Position numbers and translations under genes: made by a program. Of a DNA stretch of 64,000 nt, positions 50,091 to 59,848 are shown in pieces. Origin of the DNA: JALYRV01 sp036675475 (GTDB lineage Bacteria; Acidobacteriota; Vicinamibacteria; Vicinamibacterales; SCN-69-37); assembly GCA_036675475.1 (NCBI GenBank), contig JAKFEY010000030.1, positions 157,246-221,245 of the forward strand, read 5' to 3'. Position 1 is the stretch's first letter. Each line of letters begins with the position of its first letter. The notes under the pieces are model-generated. The model ran no database searches and had not been told where the DNA came from. It saw only the letters and a list, made by a program, of their open reading frames with translations.

Positions 50091-52952
50091 ATGACACGCC
50101 TTCTCATCGCGTGCGTTGCGCTCGCGCTGGCGGCTCAGACAGCCGGACCCACCGTCATCGAGCGCGGGGCCTTCAGGTTCGCGCACGATGCCCGAGGGGT
50201 CTCGAACCTCGCGAATCCGGGCGATCCCTTCGACGCGGTGCTCACGACACCGGCACGCGAGGGACGCGGCGGGCGCGGCGGCGCGGCCGCCGCGGTGCTG
50301 GGCCTGACGATTCGCTATCAGGGCGCGGGCGCCGCCGGATGGACATCGCTGCCCGCCCGCACAGACTGGACACCAGGCGCCGATGGCGCGAGCGTCAGCT
50401 ACGCGCACGGCGGCGACGGCACGCCTCTCCGCGCCGTCGAAACGTACAGCACGGATGGGCGCGCGCTCGACTGGACGATCGTGCTCACGGCCACGGGGCG
50501 CGCACCGGTTCGCGTGGGCGATCTGGCGATCAGCATCCCCCTGCAGGGGCCCACGGGCACCAGTCCCGAGCAAATCTTCGAGCGCGGCTTTCTCAAGCAC
50601 CAGTTCATCTCGGGGCATGGATCGTTTGCGTATTTCGTGCGCGCGTCAGGCGCGCCGCCGTTCCTGCTGCTCACGGTGAAGCCGGGCACGAAGCTCGAAT
50701 ACGTCGACGGCGGCGGCCGCGGCGGCTCGACGTTCTACGTGCACTCGGCGGCGGCGGGCAGCGAGGAAACGCGCGGCACGTGGCGCCAGCCGCACACGCC
50801 GCTCGATCTGCAGCCGGGCGCCAAAGCCTCGTACGGCTTCCGCCTGCAGTGGGCGAACAGCTACGACGAGCTACGGCAGCTGCTCTATGACGCCGGCCTC
50901 TTCGACGTGCGCGTCGTGCCCGGCATGACCGTGCCGGAAAACCTGACGGCGCGCTTCTCGCTGCACACGAAAGCCGCCATCGAGAGCATTGACGCGGAGT
51001 TTCCCGGCCAGACGACGATCACGGCCCTGGATCAGGCACCCGCGAATCACCGCCTGTACGAGGTCGCGTTCCGCAGGCTCGGCGAGAACAAGCTGACCAT
51101 CCGGCACGACAACGGCCGCGAGACCTATCTCGAGTTCTTCGTCACCGAGCCGCTCGAGACGCTGATCAAGAAGCGCGCGGCCTTTCTCGTCGAGACACAG
51201 CAGATCAAGGATCCGGCGAAGTGGTGGAACGGCGTCTACGGGCCGTATGACATGAAGGCGAAGGTCACGCGGACGATCGACGACCCCGACATCTTCGTCG
51301 ACCGCATGATTTATGCGCTGACCGCCGACGACCCGGGGCTGTCCAAGGCGCCGTTCCTGGCGTCGAAGAACGTCAGCTTTCCCGACAGGAAAGAGATCGA
51401 ATCGATCGAGTATTACCTCGAGCACTTCGTGTGGGGCGGGCTGCAGCGGAGGGACGATGAGCGGCCGTATCCGTACGGGGTGTACGGCACGCCGCACTGG
51501 TTCATCAACCGGGATCCGGCGCGGCGCAAGGCGTACGCCGAGTCGCTCGCCAACGGCGAAACCGCCATCCGCGATCTCGGCAAGGAGCATGTCTGGCGCT
51601 CCTACGACTATCCGCACATCGTGATGCTCTATTTCCACATGTATCAGGTCGCGAAGATGTATCCGGAGATGTCCACGTATCTGGATGCCGCCGGCTACCT
51701 GAATCGCGCGTGGGAGACGGCGCGGGCGTTCTACACCTATCCGTACGAGATCTATCCGTCGTACTACGACACGTACAAGTGGGGCCTCTACAACGAGCTG
51801 GTCGTGCTCGAGCTGATCGACGCGCTCGAGGGTGAGGGCTTTCCCCGACAGGCGGCGTGGCTGCGCGGCGAGTGGGAGAAGAAGGTCAAGTACTTCGTCT
51901 ATGACGACAAGTATCCGTTCCGATCGGAGTATGCCTTCGACCGCACGGCGTTCGAGTCCACCTATGCCTTTGCGAAGTACGGCGCGACGCATGACATGCA
52001 GCCCGATCGGAACCTCTGGTTCGATCTGAAGCTGAAGCAGTGGTGGTCGCATCCGTCGGTGCGGCGCGAGGACTCGCGCGCATTCATGGATCGGCAGCTC
52101 GCGTCGGGCCTCGTCGTGCGCGGATGGCTCAATCCGGCGTACTACACGCTCGGCAGCGATCCCGGCATGAGCTACATGGCGGCGATGGGCGGATGGGGCG
52201 TGCTCGATTACGCGCAGAACTTCGCGCCCGAGCCGTACGACTGGCTGCAGCTTGGCTACGCGTCATATCTGAGCTCGTGGGCCCTGATGAACACGGGCCG
52301 GCCCGACACGAACTACGGCTTCTGGTTTCCGGGCAGGGAGAACGACGGCGCCGCCGGCTGGCAGTTCATGTCGGCCAAGGCCGGCAGCGCGTGGATGGGA
52401 TCAAGCGTGCCCGGCGGCGTGACCGTGCCGCGCGGCCCGTGGCATTACGACGGCGAGATCGATCTCGGCTTCGGCGGCGCGCTGCGGATGGCGGCGACGG
52501 TCGTCACCAACGATCCGGTGTTCGGATGGTTCGCGTACGGCGGCACGCTGAAGGAAGGCGGTGGCGCGGCCCTTCAGGGCCCGCGTACCCTGTCGATCGA
52601 GCCCCGCGACGGCCTCCGGCGCCGGCTCGCCGTGGTCATCCCCGATCCGGGCCTGCCGTTCAGCGACAGCATCCTCCGCCTGCAAATCGAACTGGATCGC
52701 GACGGATTCGCTGCCGGCAAACCCATCACGATGGACACGGCCGCCGATCGCATCGCCTTCACGATCGAGAACCGCACGGCCAACGCGCACACCACAGGCG
52801 TGCGCCTGTCGCTGCCGGCCGGCGCGCGCTACGTGCTGCGGCAGGACGGCAAGGACGTGCCGCTCGCCGAAACCGGGAACTGGGACTATCCCTGGCGCGC
52901 AGCGCTCGCCATGAAGAGCGCGACTTCGGTGATCGAACTGGTCCGCCGGTAG
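50091..52952 (+). CDS. Large secreted DUF5695-like protein
   Basis: A 953-aa exported protein with an N-terminal signal peptide (MTRLLIACVALALAA). I associate it from memory with DUF5695; no function is established. Residues 20-330 are beta-rich. The middle (about 370-720) is rich in Trp and Tyr with helical repeats (YPHIVMLYFHMYQVAKMYPE, YDTYKWGLYNELVVLE), a pattern like an (alpha/alpha)6 toroid, the fold of many polysaccharide lyases and glycosidases. The last 200 residues are beta-rich again. A role in extracellular glycan degradation is therefore plausible but inferred. It opens a plus-strand run that continues with the alanine symporter 19 bp later. Confidence 0.75.
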   Translation: MTRLLIACVALALAAQTAGPTVIERGAFRFAHDARGVSNLANPGDPFDAVLTTPAREGRGGRGGAAAAVLGLTIRYQGAGAAGWTSLPARTDWTPGADGASVSYAHGGDGTPLRAVETYSTDGRALDWTIVLTATGRAPVRVGDLAISIPLQGPTGTSPEQIFERGFLKHQFISGHGSFAYFVRASGAPPFLLLTVKPGTKLEYVDGGGRGGSTFYVHSAAAGSEETRGTWRQPHTPLDLQPGAKASYGFRLQWANSYDELRQLLYDAGLFDVRVVPGMTVPENLTARFSLHTKAAIESIDAEFPGQTTITALDQAPANHRLYEVAFRRLGENKLTIRHDNGRETYLEFFVTEPLETLIKKRAAFLVETQQIKDPAKWWNGVYGPYDMKAKVTRTIDDPDIFVDRMIYALTADDPGLSKAPFLASKNVSFPDRKEIESIEYYLEHFVWGGLQRRDDERPYPYGVYGTPHWFINRDPARRKAYAESLANGETAIRDLGKEHVWRSYDYPHIVMLYFHMYQVAKMYPEMSTYLDAAGYLNRAWETARAFYTYPYEIYPSYYDTYKWGLYNELVVLELIDALEGEGFPRQAAWLRGEWEKKVKYFVYDDKYPFRSEYAFDRTAFESTYAFAKYGATHDMQPDRNLWFDLKLKQWWSHPSVRREDSRAFMDRQLASGLVVRGWLNPAYYTLGSDPGMSYMAAMGGWGVLDYAQNFAPEPYDWLQLGYASYLSSWALMNTGRPDTNYGFWFPGRENDGAAGWQFMSAKAGSAWMGSSVPGGVTVPRGPWHYDGEIDLGFGGALRMAATVVTNDPVFGWFAYGGTLKEGGGAALQGPRTLSIEPRDGLRRRLAVVIPDPGLPFSDSILRLQIELDRDGFAAGKPITMDTAADRIAFTIENRTANAHTTGVRLSLPAGARYVLRQDGKDVPLAETGNWDYPWRAALAMKSATSVIELVRR

Positions 52953-52971
52953 GCTACAATCCGCGCCACAC

Positions 52972-54324
52972 ATGCTCGAGACACTCGCGTCCTACAACAC
53001 CTGGCTGAACGGCTACGTCTGGGGCCTGCCCCTCATCATTCTGCTCATGGGCACGGGCGTGCTGCTCACCGTCCTGACCGGCGGCGTGCAGTTCCGCTAT
53101 CTGCCGTTTGCCCTGAAGGAAGTGCTCGGCAAGCTGCGGCAGGGCGGCGGCGGCGAAGGCAGCGTGCGGCCGTTCCAGGCTGTCGCCACCGCGCTCGCCT
53201 CCACCGTCGGCGTCGGCAACATCGCCGGCGTCGCCACGGCCATCTCCATCGGCGGCCCGGGCGCGCTCTTCTGGCTCTGGGTCTCGGGCATCCTCGGCAT
53301 GTGCACCAAGTACGCCGAAATCGTCGTCGCCCTCCACTATCGCGAGAAGGACAGCGAGGGGACGATGCGCGGCGGCGCGATGTACATCCTGAAGAACGGC
53401 CTCGGACTGCCGTGGCTGGGCGGAGTTTTCGCGCTGCTGACCGCGCTGGCCGCGTTCGGCATCGGCAACATGGTGCAGGCCAACTCGGTGGCCGACGTGC
53501 TGCGCAGTTCGCTCGCGGTTCCCACGTGGATCACCGGCATCGTGCTTGTCGTGATTACGGCGATGGTGATCCTGGGCGGCATCAAGCGGATCGGCGCCGT
53601 CGCCGAATACCTGGTGCCGTTCATGGCGCTGCTCTATCTGGCGGGCGGTCTCGTGGTGATGATCCGCTTCGGCAGCGCGATTCCTGAAGCCCTGTCGCTG
53701 GTGTTCAACAGCGCCTTCAGCGGCGCGGCGGCAACCGGCGGATTCGCCGGCAGCACGGTGGCGATGGCGCTGCGCTACGGCATTGCCCGCGGCCTCTTCT
53801 CGAACGAAGCCGGCCTCGGCAGCGCGCCGATGGTGCACGCGGCGGCGACGACGGATCATCCGGTGCGCCAGGGGCTGTACGGCATCTTCGAAGTCTTCGT
53901 CGACACGATCCTGATCTGCACCACGTCGGGCATGGTGATTCTGCTCACCGGCGCATGGTCGTCCGGCGCGACGGGCGCGGCACTGTCGGCCGAAGCGTTT
54001 TCCATCGGGCTGCCCGGCACGTGGGGCGACATGGTGGTGACGTCAGGCCTCGTGCTGTTCGCGTTCTCGACGCTGATTGGCTGGAGCTACTACGGCGAAA
54101 CCGGCATCGTGTACCTGCTCGGCGCGAAGGCCGCGCTGCCCTATCGCCTGCTGTGGCTCGTGTTCATCTATCTGGGCGCGGTCGGCTCGCTGCACCTGGT
54201 GTGGGACATCGCCGACACGCTCAACGGCCTGATGGCGATTCCCAACCTGATCGCCGTGCTCGGATCGATTCCCGTGCTGCTGAAGCTGCAGCGCGAGTTC
54301 TTCTCGCGTCGCGACGTGAAGTAG
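52972..54324 (+). CDS. Alanine:cation symporter family (AGCS) transporter
   Basis: A 450-aa inner-membrane Na+(or H+)-coupled amino-acid carrier of the AGCS family (alanine or glycine). About 11 membrane segments are seen. Family motifs: GVQFRYLPFAL, ALASTVGVGNIAGVATAIS and FSNEAGLGSAPMVHA. The length is normal. It lies 19 bp after the DUF5695-like gene and 13 bp before the methyltransferase-like gene, so it may be in one transcript, though the functions do not obviously connect. Confidence 0.93.
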   Translation: MLETLASYNTWLNGYVWGLPLIILLMGTGVLLTVLTGGVQFRYLPFALKEVLGKLRQGGGGEGSVRPFQAVATALASTVGVGNIAGVATAISIGGPGALFWLWVSGILGMCTKYAEIVVALHYREKDSEGTMRGGAMYILKNGLGLPWLGGVFALLTALAAFGIGNMVQANSVADVLRSSLAVPTWITGIVLVVITAMVILGGIKRIGAVAEYLVPFMALLYLAGGLVVMIRFGSAIPEALSLVFNSAFSGAAATGGFAGSTVAMALRYGIARGLFSNEAGLGSAPMVHAAATTDHPVRQGLYGIFEVFVDTILICTTSGMVILLTGAWSSGATGAALSAEAFSIGLPGTWGDMVVTSGLVLFAFSTLIGWSYYGETGIVYLLGAKAALPYRLLWLVFIYLGAVGSLHLVWDIADTLNGLMAIPNLIAVLGSIPVLLKLQREFFSRRDVK

Positions 54325-54337
54325 CGCGCGGCGGGCC

Positions 54338-55009
54338 ATGAAGCCGCTGCAGTGGCTCGCGCGCACGTCGACGCCCGACGGCAGCGACATGGCGCTGACG
54401 CTGCGCGACACCGAATACGTCATCCTCGTCGGCGGCAAGCCGCTGATGTCGAGCCGCATGCACGGCTCGGAAGAGGCGCTGGCGGCGCTCGCGTGCGCGG
54501 ATGCGCGCCTGCGCAAACATCCGCGCGTGCTGGTCGGCGGCCTCGGCATGGGCTTCACGCTGCGGGCCACGCTCGATCTCCTCCCACCCGGCGCCACCGT
54601 CATCGTCGCCGAGCTCGTGCCGGCAGTGGTCGACTGGAACCGCACGCATCTCGCTCCGCTCGCCGGCCGGCCGCTCGACGATCCTCGCGTGCAGGTCGAG
54701 ATGGGTGACGTCGGCGCGCTGCTGCGCCGCGAGCGCGCCGCGTTCGACGCCATCCTGCTCGACGTCGACAACGGGCCCGAGTCGTTCACCACGGGCTCGA
54801 ATGACACGCTGTATGACAACGCGGGCGTCGCGGCGGCGCATGGGGCGCTGCGGAAAGGCGGCCGTCTTGCCGTGTGGTCCGCCTGGGAGGATCGCAAGTT
54901 CGAGCAGCGGCTGCGCCATTACGGCTTCACCGTGACCGTCGAGCGCGTGCGGGCGCGATTGAAGCAGGGTGGACCGCGCCACACGATTTTCGTGGGCACG
55001 CGAAACTAG
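54338..55009 (+). CDS. Spermidine synthase-like SAM-binding protein
   Basis: A 223-aa Rossmann-fold protein of the spermidine synthase-like/methyltransferase superfamily. The SAM site is VLVGGLGMGFTLRA, followed by the acidic VIVAELVPAVVDWN and the catalytic-loop-like AILLDVDNGPE. The short N-terminal beta domain of true spermidine synthases is reduced (LTLRDTEYVILVGGKPLMSS). The DVDNGPE motif lacks the usual active-site Asp-x-x-Asp of SpeE, so the substrate is uncertain. The last 4 bp overlap the convergent MarC-family gene. Confidence 0.8.
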   Translation: MKPLQWLARTSTPDGSDMALTLRDTEYVILVGGKPLMSSRMHGSEEALAALACADARLRKHPRVLVGGLGMGFTLRATLDLLPPGATVIVAELVPAVVDWNRTHLAPLAGRPLDDPRVQVEMGDVGALLRRERAAFDAILLDVDNGPESFTTGSNDTLYDNAGVAAAHGALRKGGRLAVWSAWEDRKFEQRLRHYGFTVTVERVRARLKQGGPRHTIFVGTRN

Positions 55010-55593
55010 CGCGCCAGAAACACCTTCACGCCGTTCATCAGCATCTGCACGGCCACCATCACCAGCAGCATCCCCATCAATCGCTCGAGCGCGATCAGCC
55101 CGCGCGCGCCGAGCACGCGGTACATGAACGTCGACGACAGCAGGATGACGGCGCTGATGCTCCACGCAATCGTGAGCGCCAGCAGCAGCTGCGGCGTCGA
55201 GAAAGGCGCGGTCTGTTGAATCAGCAGCAGGGTGGCGAGCGCCGACGGTCCCGCGACCAGCGGAATGGCGAGCGGCACGAGGAACGGCTCCCCCTCGAGC
55301 GCGTCGCCTGACGCCGGGCCCTCCACCGGAAAGATCATCCGCAGCGCGATCAGGAACAACACGATGCCACCCGCGATGCTCACGGCTTCCTGCTCGAGGC
55401 CGAGGAACGTCAGCAGCGCGTTGCCGGCGAACAGGAACAGCACGAGGACGATGTAGGCGAAGGCGAGCTCGCGAAAGACGACAAGGCGCCGGCGCCCGGC
55501 GGGTACGGTCTTGAGGACCGAGAGGAAGAGCGGGATATTGCCCAGCGGGTCCATGACGAGAAACAGCGTCACGACCGCCGACATCAGATCCAC
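55006..55593 (-). CDS. MarC family integral membrane protein
   Basis: A 195-aa protein with six membrane segments, of the MarC/UPF0056 family. The first segment has the conserved LFLVMDPLGNIPLFLSVL, and the fourth has VPLAIPLVAGPSALATLL, both diagnostic. The function is unknown; the early link to multiple antibiotic resistance was not supported. The gene lies 5 bp before an anti-sigma factor gene, as read on the plus strand, so it may follow it in the same transcript. Confidence 0.9.
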   Translation of the reverse strand: MDLMSAVVTLFLVMDPLGNIPLFLSVLKTVPAGRRRLVVFRELAFAYIVLVLFLFAGNALLTFLGLEQEAVSIAGGIVLFLIALRMIFPVEGPASGDALEGEPFLVPLAIPLVAGPSALATLLLIQQTAPFSTPQLLLALTIAWSISAVILLSSTFMYRVLGARGLIALERLMGMLLVMVAVQMLMNGVKVFLAR

Positions 55594-55598
55594 GGCCG

Positions 55599-55826
55599 CT
55601 ATCGTAGCAGGGACGCCACGATCGCCTCGATGAGATCGTCGGGCATCGCAGGCGGATCCTCGGCGGACGCGCGGCGCGTCATCCGCACCGTTGCGGCGTA
55701 GGTGGCCAGATAGGCGCGGCAGTTGGCGCAGGCTTCGAGATGGCGCTCGAAGGCCGCGCGAATTTCGGGCGTCAGCGTGCCGTCGAAATACCCGGCAAGG
55801 AAATCGTCAGCTTCGCGGCAGGTCAT
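55599..55826 (-). CDS. Small zinc-finger anti-sigma factor
   Basis: A 75-aa protein: a zf-HC2-like anti-sigma domain, MTCREADDFLAGYFDGTLT then HLEACANCRAYL with the His-x3-Cys-x2-Cys zinc site. There is no membrane segment, so it is a soluble (possibly redox-sensing ZAS-like) anti-sigma factor. It overlaps the end of the ECF sigma gene by 4 bp and should bind that sigma. Confidence 0.86.
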   Translation of the reverse strand: MTCREADDFLAGYFDGTLTPEIRAAFERHLEACANCRAYLATYAATVRMTRRASAEDPPAMPDDLIEAIVASLLR

Positions 55827-56443
55827 GACGTGGCGCTCCTGATGAAGGCCGGGTCGAGCAGCGTGCGCAGCGCCTGCCGCGCGCGGTGGATCCTGATCTT
55901 GACGGCGTTGGGCGACACGTCGAGTGCGGCCGCGATGTCGGCGATCGGCATGTCTTCCATGTCGCGCATGATCAGCACCGTGCGATACGCGTCGGGAAGC
56001 CGATCGATGCACGCGCGCACGTGCGCGCACGCCTCGTCGCGCTCGATCAGCGCGTCGGCGCCCGGGGACCAGTCGGTGAACACCGCCTCATGGTGGCCGT
56101 CATCCTTGAACCGCGGCAGCCACTGATCGATCGACACTTCCTCGGCGCGGCTCCGGCTGCGCAGCCGCATCAGGCACGCGTTGACGACGATGCGATGGAG
56201 CCAGGTGCCGATGTGGCTCGTGCCCTGAAAGCCGCGGCATGTGCGGAAGGCCGACAGGAAAGCGTCCTGCACGGCTTCGCGCGCGTCGTTTTCGTCGCGG
56301 AGGAAGCGGCGCGCGGTGGCGAGCAGCGCGCCTCCGTGAAGGCGCACGACGCGCTCGAACGCCCCGCCGTCGCCGGCCTGGATAGCCGCGATGAGGTTGG
56401 GGTCCTCGAGCACGAGCTTGCCGTGCCGGTCGTCGGCGCCCAT
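55823..56443 (-). CDS. ECF RNA polymerase sigma factor
   Basis: A 206-aa sigma-70 ECF factor. Region 2 has ATARRFLRDENDAREAVQDAFLSAF (quoted in part), with the HIGTWLHRIVVNACL segment. Region 4 has RLPDAYRTVLIMRDMEDMPIADIAAAL, also in part, and the helix-turn-helix VSPNAVKIRIHRARQALR. The start is set at ATG 56443 because residues before it are not conserved-looking, although no strong RBS is seen. It is coupled to the zinc anti-sigma gene. A divergent FAD oxidoreductase gene 64 bp away is a candidate target. Confidence 0.9.
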   Translation of the reverse strand: MGADDRHGKLVLEDPNLIAAIQAGDGGAFERVVRLHGGALLATARRFLRDENDAREAVQDAFLSAFRTCRGFQGTSHIGTWLHRIVVNACLMRLRSRSRAEEVSIDQWLPRFKDDGHHEAVFTDWSPGADALIERDEACAHVRACIDRLPDAYRTVLIMRDMEDMPIADIAAALDVSPNAVKIRIHRARQALRTLLDPAFIRSATS

Positions 56444-56507
56444 GACGCCGGGAGGGTAGCACAGGAAGTGCTCTGAAACCCCCGGCGCGATTCTGCATCC
56501 AACAGAC

Positions 56508-57728
56508 ATGACGCCGGACACGTTCGACGCAATTGTCATCGGCGCGCGATGCGCCGGATCACCCACCGCCATGCTTCTGGCCCGGGCCGGACACCGGGTG
56601 CTGCTCGTTGACCGCGACAGCTTTCCGAGCGACACCCTTTCGACCCTGATGATCCATCCGCCTGGTGTCGCGCTGCTGCGGCGCTGGGGACTGCTCGACC
56701 GCCTGGAGGCCACGCGCTGCCCGGCGATTACGCGCTACACGTTCGACTTCGGACCGTTTGTGATTTCGGGATCTCCCGCGCCCGCGGGAGATACGCGTGT
56801 GGCCTATGCGCCGCGGCGCACCGTGCTCGACAAGCTGCTCGTCGATGCCGCCGCGGAGGCCGGTGCCGAGGTGCGCGAGCGCTTCATCATGGACGAGCTG
56901 CTGTTCGAGGACGGCCGCGTGACCGGCGTGCGTGGTCATGCGATTGGCGGCTCCCCGGTCGAGGCGCGCGCGCGTGTCGTTATCGGCGCCGATGGCCGCT
57001 ATTCGGAGGTCGCGAAGACGGTGCAGCCGGCGCAGTACAACGAGAAGCCGCCGCTGCAGTGCGGCTATTACACGTACTGGCGCGGGCTCGAGTGCGCATC
57101 TTTCACGACCTATATCCGTGAGCACCGTGGCTGGGCCGCGATTCCCACGCACGACGATCTCACGCTCGTCGTACTCGGCTGGCCCTATGCCGAGTTCGAG
57201 CGCCATCGCCGCGATCCGGAGGCGGAGTACCTGCGGACGCTGGAGCTGGCGCCGGCGTTTGCCGAGCGCGTGCGCGCGGCCAGGCGCGAGGCGCCCTACC
57301 GAGGCGGCTTCGTGGCGTCCTATTTCCGCAAACCGTTCGGGCCTGGATGGGCGCTCGTGGGTGACGCCGGCTACAACAAGGATCCCGTCACCGCGTGGGG
57401 CATCAGTGACGCGTTTCGATCCGCGGAGGCCTGCGCGGCGGCACTCGACGACTGGCTGGCCGGGCGGCGCGCGTTCGACGAGGCGATGTCGGGATATCAG
57501 CAGGCGCGCGATGCGATGTCGCTGCCGATGTTCGAGCTCACGTGCGGATTCGCGACGCTCGCCCCGCCGCCGCCGGACATGCAGCAGCTGCTCGCGGCGG
57601 CATCCGCCAGCCGGGACGGCCAGGACGCCTTCGTCAGCATGATGGCCGGCACGCAGCCGGTGCAGGCGTTCTTTGCGCCCGACAACGTGCAGCGCCTGAT
57701 GACGGCCGGCGGCGCCGCCCTGAGCTGA
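56508..57728 (+). CDS. FAD-dependent oxidoreductase, geranylgeranyl-reductase/PHBH-like
   Basis: A 406-aa flavoprotein. The FAD-binding motif is AIVIGARCAGSPTAMLLARAG, where the usual GxGxxG is GARCAG, followed by LLVDRDSFPSD. The second FAD motif is GDAGYNKDPVTAWGISDAF. This combination is typical of the geranylgeranyl reductase and aromatic-hydroxylase superfamily; the substrate cannot be told. A methyltransferase gene follows after 28 bp with a good RBS (AAGGGAGA), and the two probably act in one small pathway. Confidence 0.86.
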   Translation: MTPDTFDAIVIGARCAGSPTAMLLARAGHRVLLVDRDSFPSDTLSTLMIHPPGVALLRRWGLLDRLEATRCPAITRYTFDFGPFVISGSPAPAGDTRVAYAPRRTVLDKLLVDAAAEAGAEVRERFIMDELLFEDGRVTGVRGHAIGGSPVEARARVVIGADGRYSEVAKTVQPAQYNEKPPLQCGYYTYWRGLECASFTTYIREHRGWAAIPTHDDLTLVVLGWPYAEFERHRRDPEAEYLRTLELAPAFAERVRAARREAPYRGGFVASYFRKPFGPGWALVGDAGYNKDPVTAWGISDAFRSAEACAAALDDWLAGRRAFDEAMSGYQQARDAMSLPMFELTCGFATLAPPPPDMQQLLAAASASRDGQDAFVSMMAGTQPVQAFFAPDNVQRLMTAGGAALS

Positions 57729-57756
57729 GCAGCCATACACAAGGGAGACAGAGACG

Positions 57757-58803
57757 ATGAACGAAGAACGGCTCAACGCATTTCTCGGCCGGGCGGTTGG
57801 CGATCTCGGCGCGGCGGTCAGCGCGGTGCTGGTGTCCATTGGCGACGAGCTCGGGTTCTATCGGGCGCTCGCGAAGGCGCCGCTGACACCGGCCGACCTG
57901 GCGACGCAGACGGGCACGTCGGAGCGCTACGTTCGGGAATGGCTGGGCAATCAGGCCGCCGGCGGTTACGTGGACTTCGACAAGACGCGCGGCACGTATT
58001 TCCTGAACGAGGAGCAGGCGCTGTGCCTGGCCGATCCGAATGGCCCTGTCGATCTGCCTGGCGCGTATTCGATCGTGCAGGACCTGTTTCACGTGCGGCC
58101 TCGCGCCATCGAGAACTTCCGCACGGGCGGGGGCATGGAATGGGGCGAGCATCACGCGTGCCTCTTTCACGGCACCGAGCGCTTCTTCCGCGCAAGCTAT
58201 AACGCGCACCTGTTGTCGTCGTGGCTGCCGGCGCTCGACGGCGCGGCCGGCAAGCTGGCCGCGGGCGCGAAGGCCGCGGATGTCGGCTGCGGCCACGGCT
58301 CGAGCACCATCCTCATGGCGAAGGCCTTCCCGAACTCCGAGTTCGTGGGCATCGACTATCACCCCGATTCGATTGAGACGGCGAAGGCGCGCGCGCGCGA
58401 CGCCGGCGTCACCAACGCGCGGTTCGAGGTGGCCGACGCGACGTCGTACAGCGATCGCGACCTCGACTTCATCGCCTTCTTCGACTGCCTGCACGACATG
58501 GCCGATCCGGCAGGCGCCGCACGCCACGCGCGCAAGGCGTTGAAAGACGATGGGCATTGCATGATCGTGGAGCCGTTCGCGGGCGACGCGGTGCACGACA
58601 ACCTCAACCCCGTCGGCCGCGTGTACTACGGCGCCTCGTCGCTGGTGTGCGTGCCGGTGTCGCTGGCGAAGGGGGGCCCCGCGCTCGGCGCGCAGGCCGG
58701 CGAGCACCAGCTGCGCGAGGTGGTGGTCAACGGCGGCGGCTTCACGCGCTTCCGGCGCGCCACCGAGACGCCGTTCAACCTGGTGCTGGAAGCGCGGCCC
58801 TGA
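57757..58803 (+). CDS. SAM-dependent methyltransferase with N-terminal winged helix
   Basis: A 348-aa class I methyltransferase of the Rv2258c-like type. The N-terminal winged helix has LGFYRALAKAPLTPADLA and TSERYVREWLGNQAAGGYVD. The catalytic part has AADVGCGHGSSTILMAKAFP (motif I), FVGIDYHPDSIETAK and AFFDCLHDMADPAGAAR. Members methylate small molecules or lipids; the substrate is unknown. It follows the FAD oxidoreductase and precedes a long hairpin-rich spacer. Confidence 0.88.
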   Translation: MNEERLNAFLGRAVGDLGAAVSAVLVSIGDELGFYRALAKAPLTPADLATQTGTSERYVREWLGNQAAGGYVDFDKTRGTYFLNEEQALCLADPNGPVDLPGAYSIVQDLFHVRPRAIENFRTGGGMEWGEHHACLFHGTERFFRASYNAHLLSSWLPALDGAAGKLAAGAKAADVGCGHGSSTILMAKAFPNSEFVGIDYHPDSIETAKARARDAGVTNARFEVADATSYSDRDLDFIAFFDCLHDMADPAGAARHARKALKDDGHCMIVEPFAGDAVHDNLNPVGRVYYGASSLVCVPVSLAKGGPALGAQAGEHQLREVVVNGGGFTRFRRATETPFNLVLEARP

Positions 58804-59240
58804 ACACGTCGCGGGGCCTGGGCTTGACGCGAAACGGTGGCGCTCTGAGTGGCGCTGATCGGCTGTTGTTCTCCTGGCACGTGCTTCGCGCGACTCGCCC
58901 CGGGGCGAGTTCCGCAAATGCCATGCCTCGCGCGGCAGTTTCTGCAACCAGCACCTGTGGAAACCTTCCTTGAGTGAGGTTTCCACAATCCATTCACAGA
59001 TCGCGCGCGTCCGCGTCGCAGAAACTGCGCGCCCCGCTAACGCTGATCGGCTGCGGCAGCATCTGCAGCGCCCGACGACCGACAGGCCGGAAAAACGACG
59101 CTCCGGGCTACCGATGCGTGCAAGGCGTGGGGGCCCCCATCCCCACGCGTAGCGCTGCCCTGCGCGCCGTTTTCGTGATCCCCGCGGCCTGTCTCAACGT
59201 CGGTCGCCGCAGACGCTGCCGCAGCCGCAGGCGCTCGTCG
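58804..59240. other. Hairpin-rich non-coding spacer
   Basis: No credible gene lies in these 437 bp. They hold a perfect 18-bp palindrome (ACTCGCCCCGGGGCGAGT, 58893-58910); a 9-bp stem GTGGAAACC/GGTTTCCAC (58957-58965 and 58978-58986); an outer pair GCAGTTTCTGC/GCAGAAACTGC around it; a GCGTGGGG/CCCCACGC hairpin (59125-59148); and a 13-base direct repeat CGCTGATCGGCTG (58853 and 59041). This looks like debris of one or more repeat or mobile elements. Confidence 0.6.
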
Positions 59241-59848
59241 TCAGCGACCGTCGACGGCCTCCGCGCGGACGATGAAGCGGTTCGGCGCGGGGCCTACGTA
59301 GTTGAACGGGTGGCAGGTGATGAGCGTGAGCGTGGGTTCCGGCGTCGGGTGGAGGACGGATACCTCGGTTGGCGTCACGATGCGGGTGTCGCGGACGATG
59401 TAGGTGAAGTCGCCGTCAGGAGTGGAGACGCGAATGTGATCGCCGGCGCGGATGTTCTTCAGCGGCCGGAAGAAGGTGTCGCGATGGGCGGCAAACGCGA
59501 TGTTGCCGGCGTCGCCGGGCAGCGCCGTGTGCGGCACATGGCGACGGCGCGGCTGAGCGTGCGCGTGTCGACGCCCTCGCGGACGATCGCGGAGACGCCG
59601 AGCCGCGGGATCTCGATGCGGCCGACGATCGATCGCGCGGCGCGCGGGCGGCGCGCGGCCGGGGACGAAGCCGCTGCCGTCGACGAACGTACGGCTGGCG
59701 ATGAATGTGCGGCGGGCGATGACGGTGCGGCCGGCGATGGCAGGTAGATGTCGCGCGGCGCGCGCCGAAGCTCCTCGAACTCGCGCGCCTGCGAAGCCTG
59801 ATACAGCATCGCGCTCGCGCAGGCCGTCGCGTACCAGCCCAGTGACAC
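59241..59848 (-). pseudogene. Class D/E-type sortase, frameshifted
   Basis: The two halves of one sortase lie in different frames. The first (59848 down to about 59541) has a hydrophobic N-terminus (SLGWYATACASAMLYQ), a Ser/Pro/Ala-rich linker and IPRLGVSAIVREGVDTRTLSRAV. The second resumes HVPHTALPGDAGNIAFAAHRDTFF and continues to the catalytic Cys in TLITCHPFNYVG and the Arg in NRFIVRAEA. Adding one base near 59539-59542 restores a continuous reading. His, Cys and Arg of the active site are all intact, so the lesion is recent or a sequence error. The start is uncertain (a GTG at 59848 is used). No sortase substrate gene is adjacent. Confidence 0.78.
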
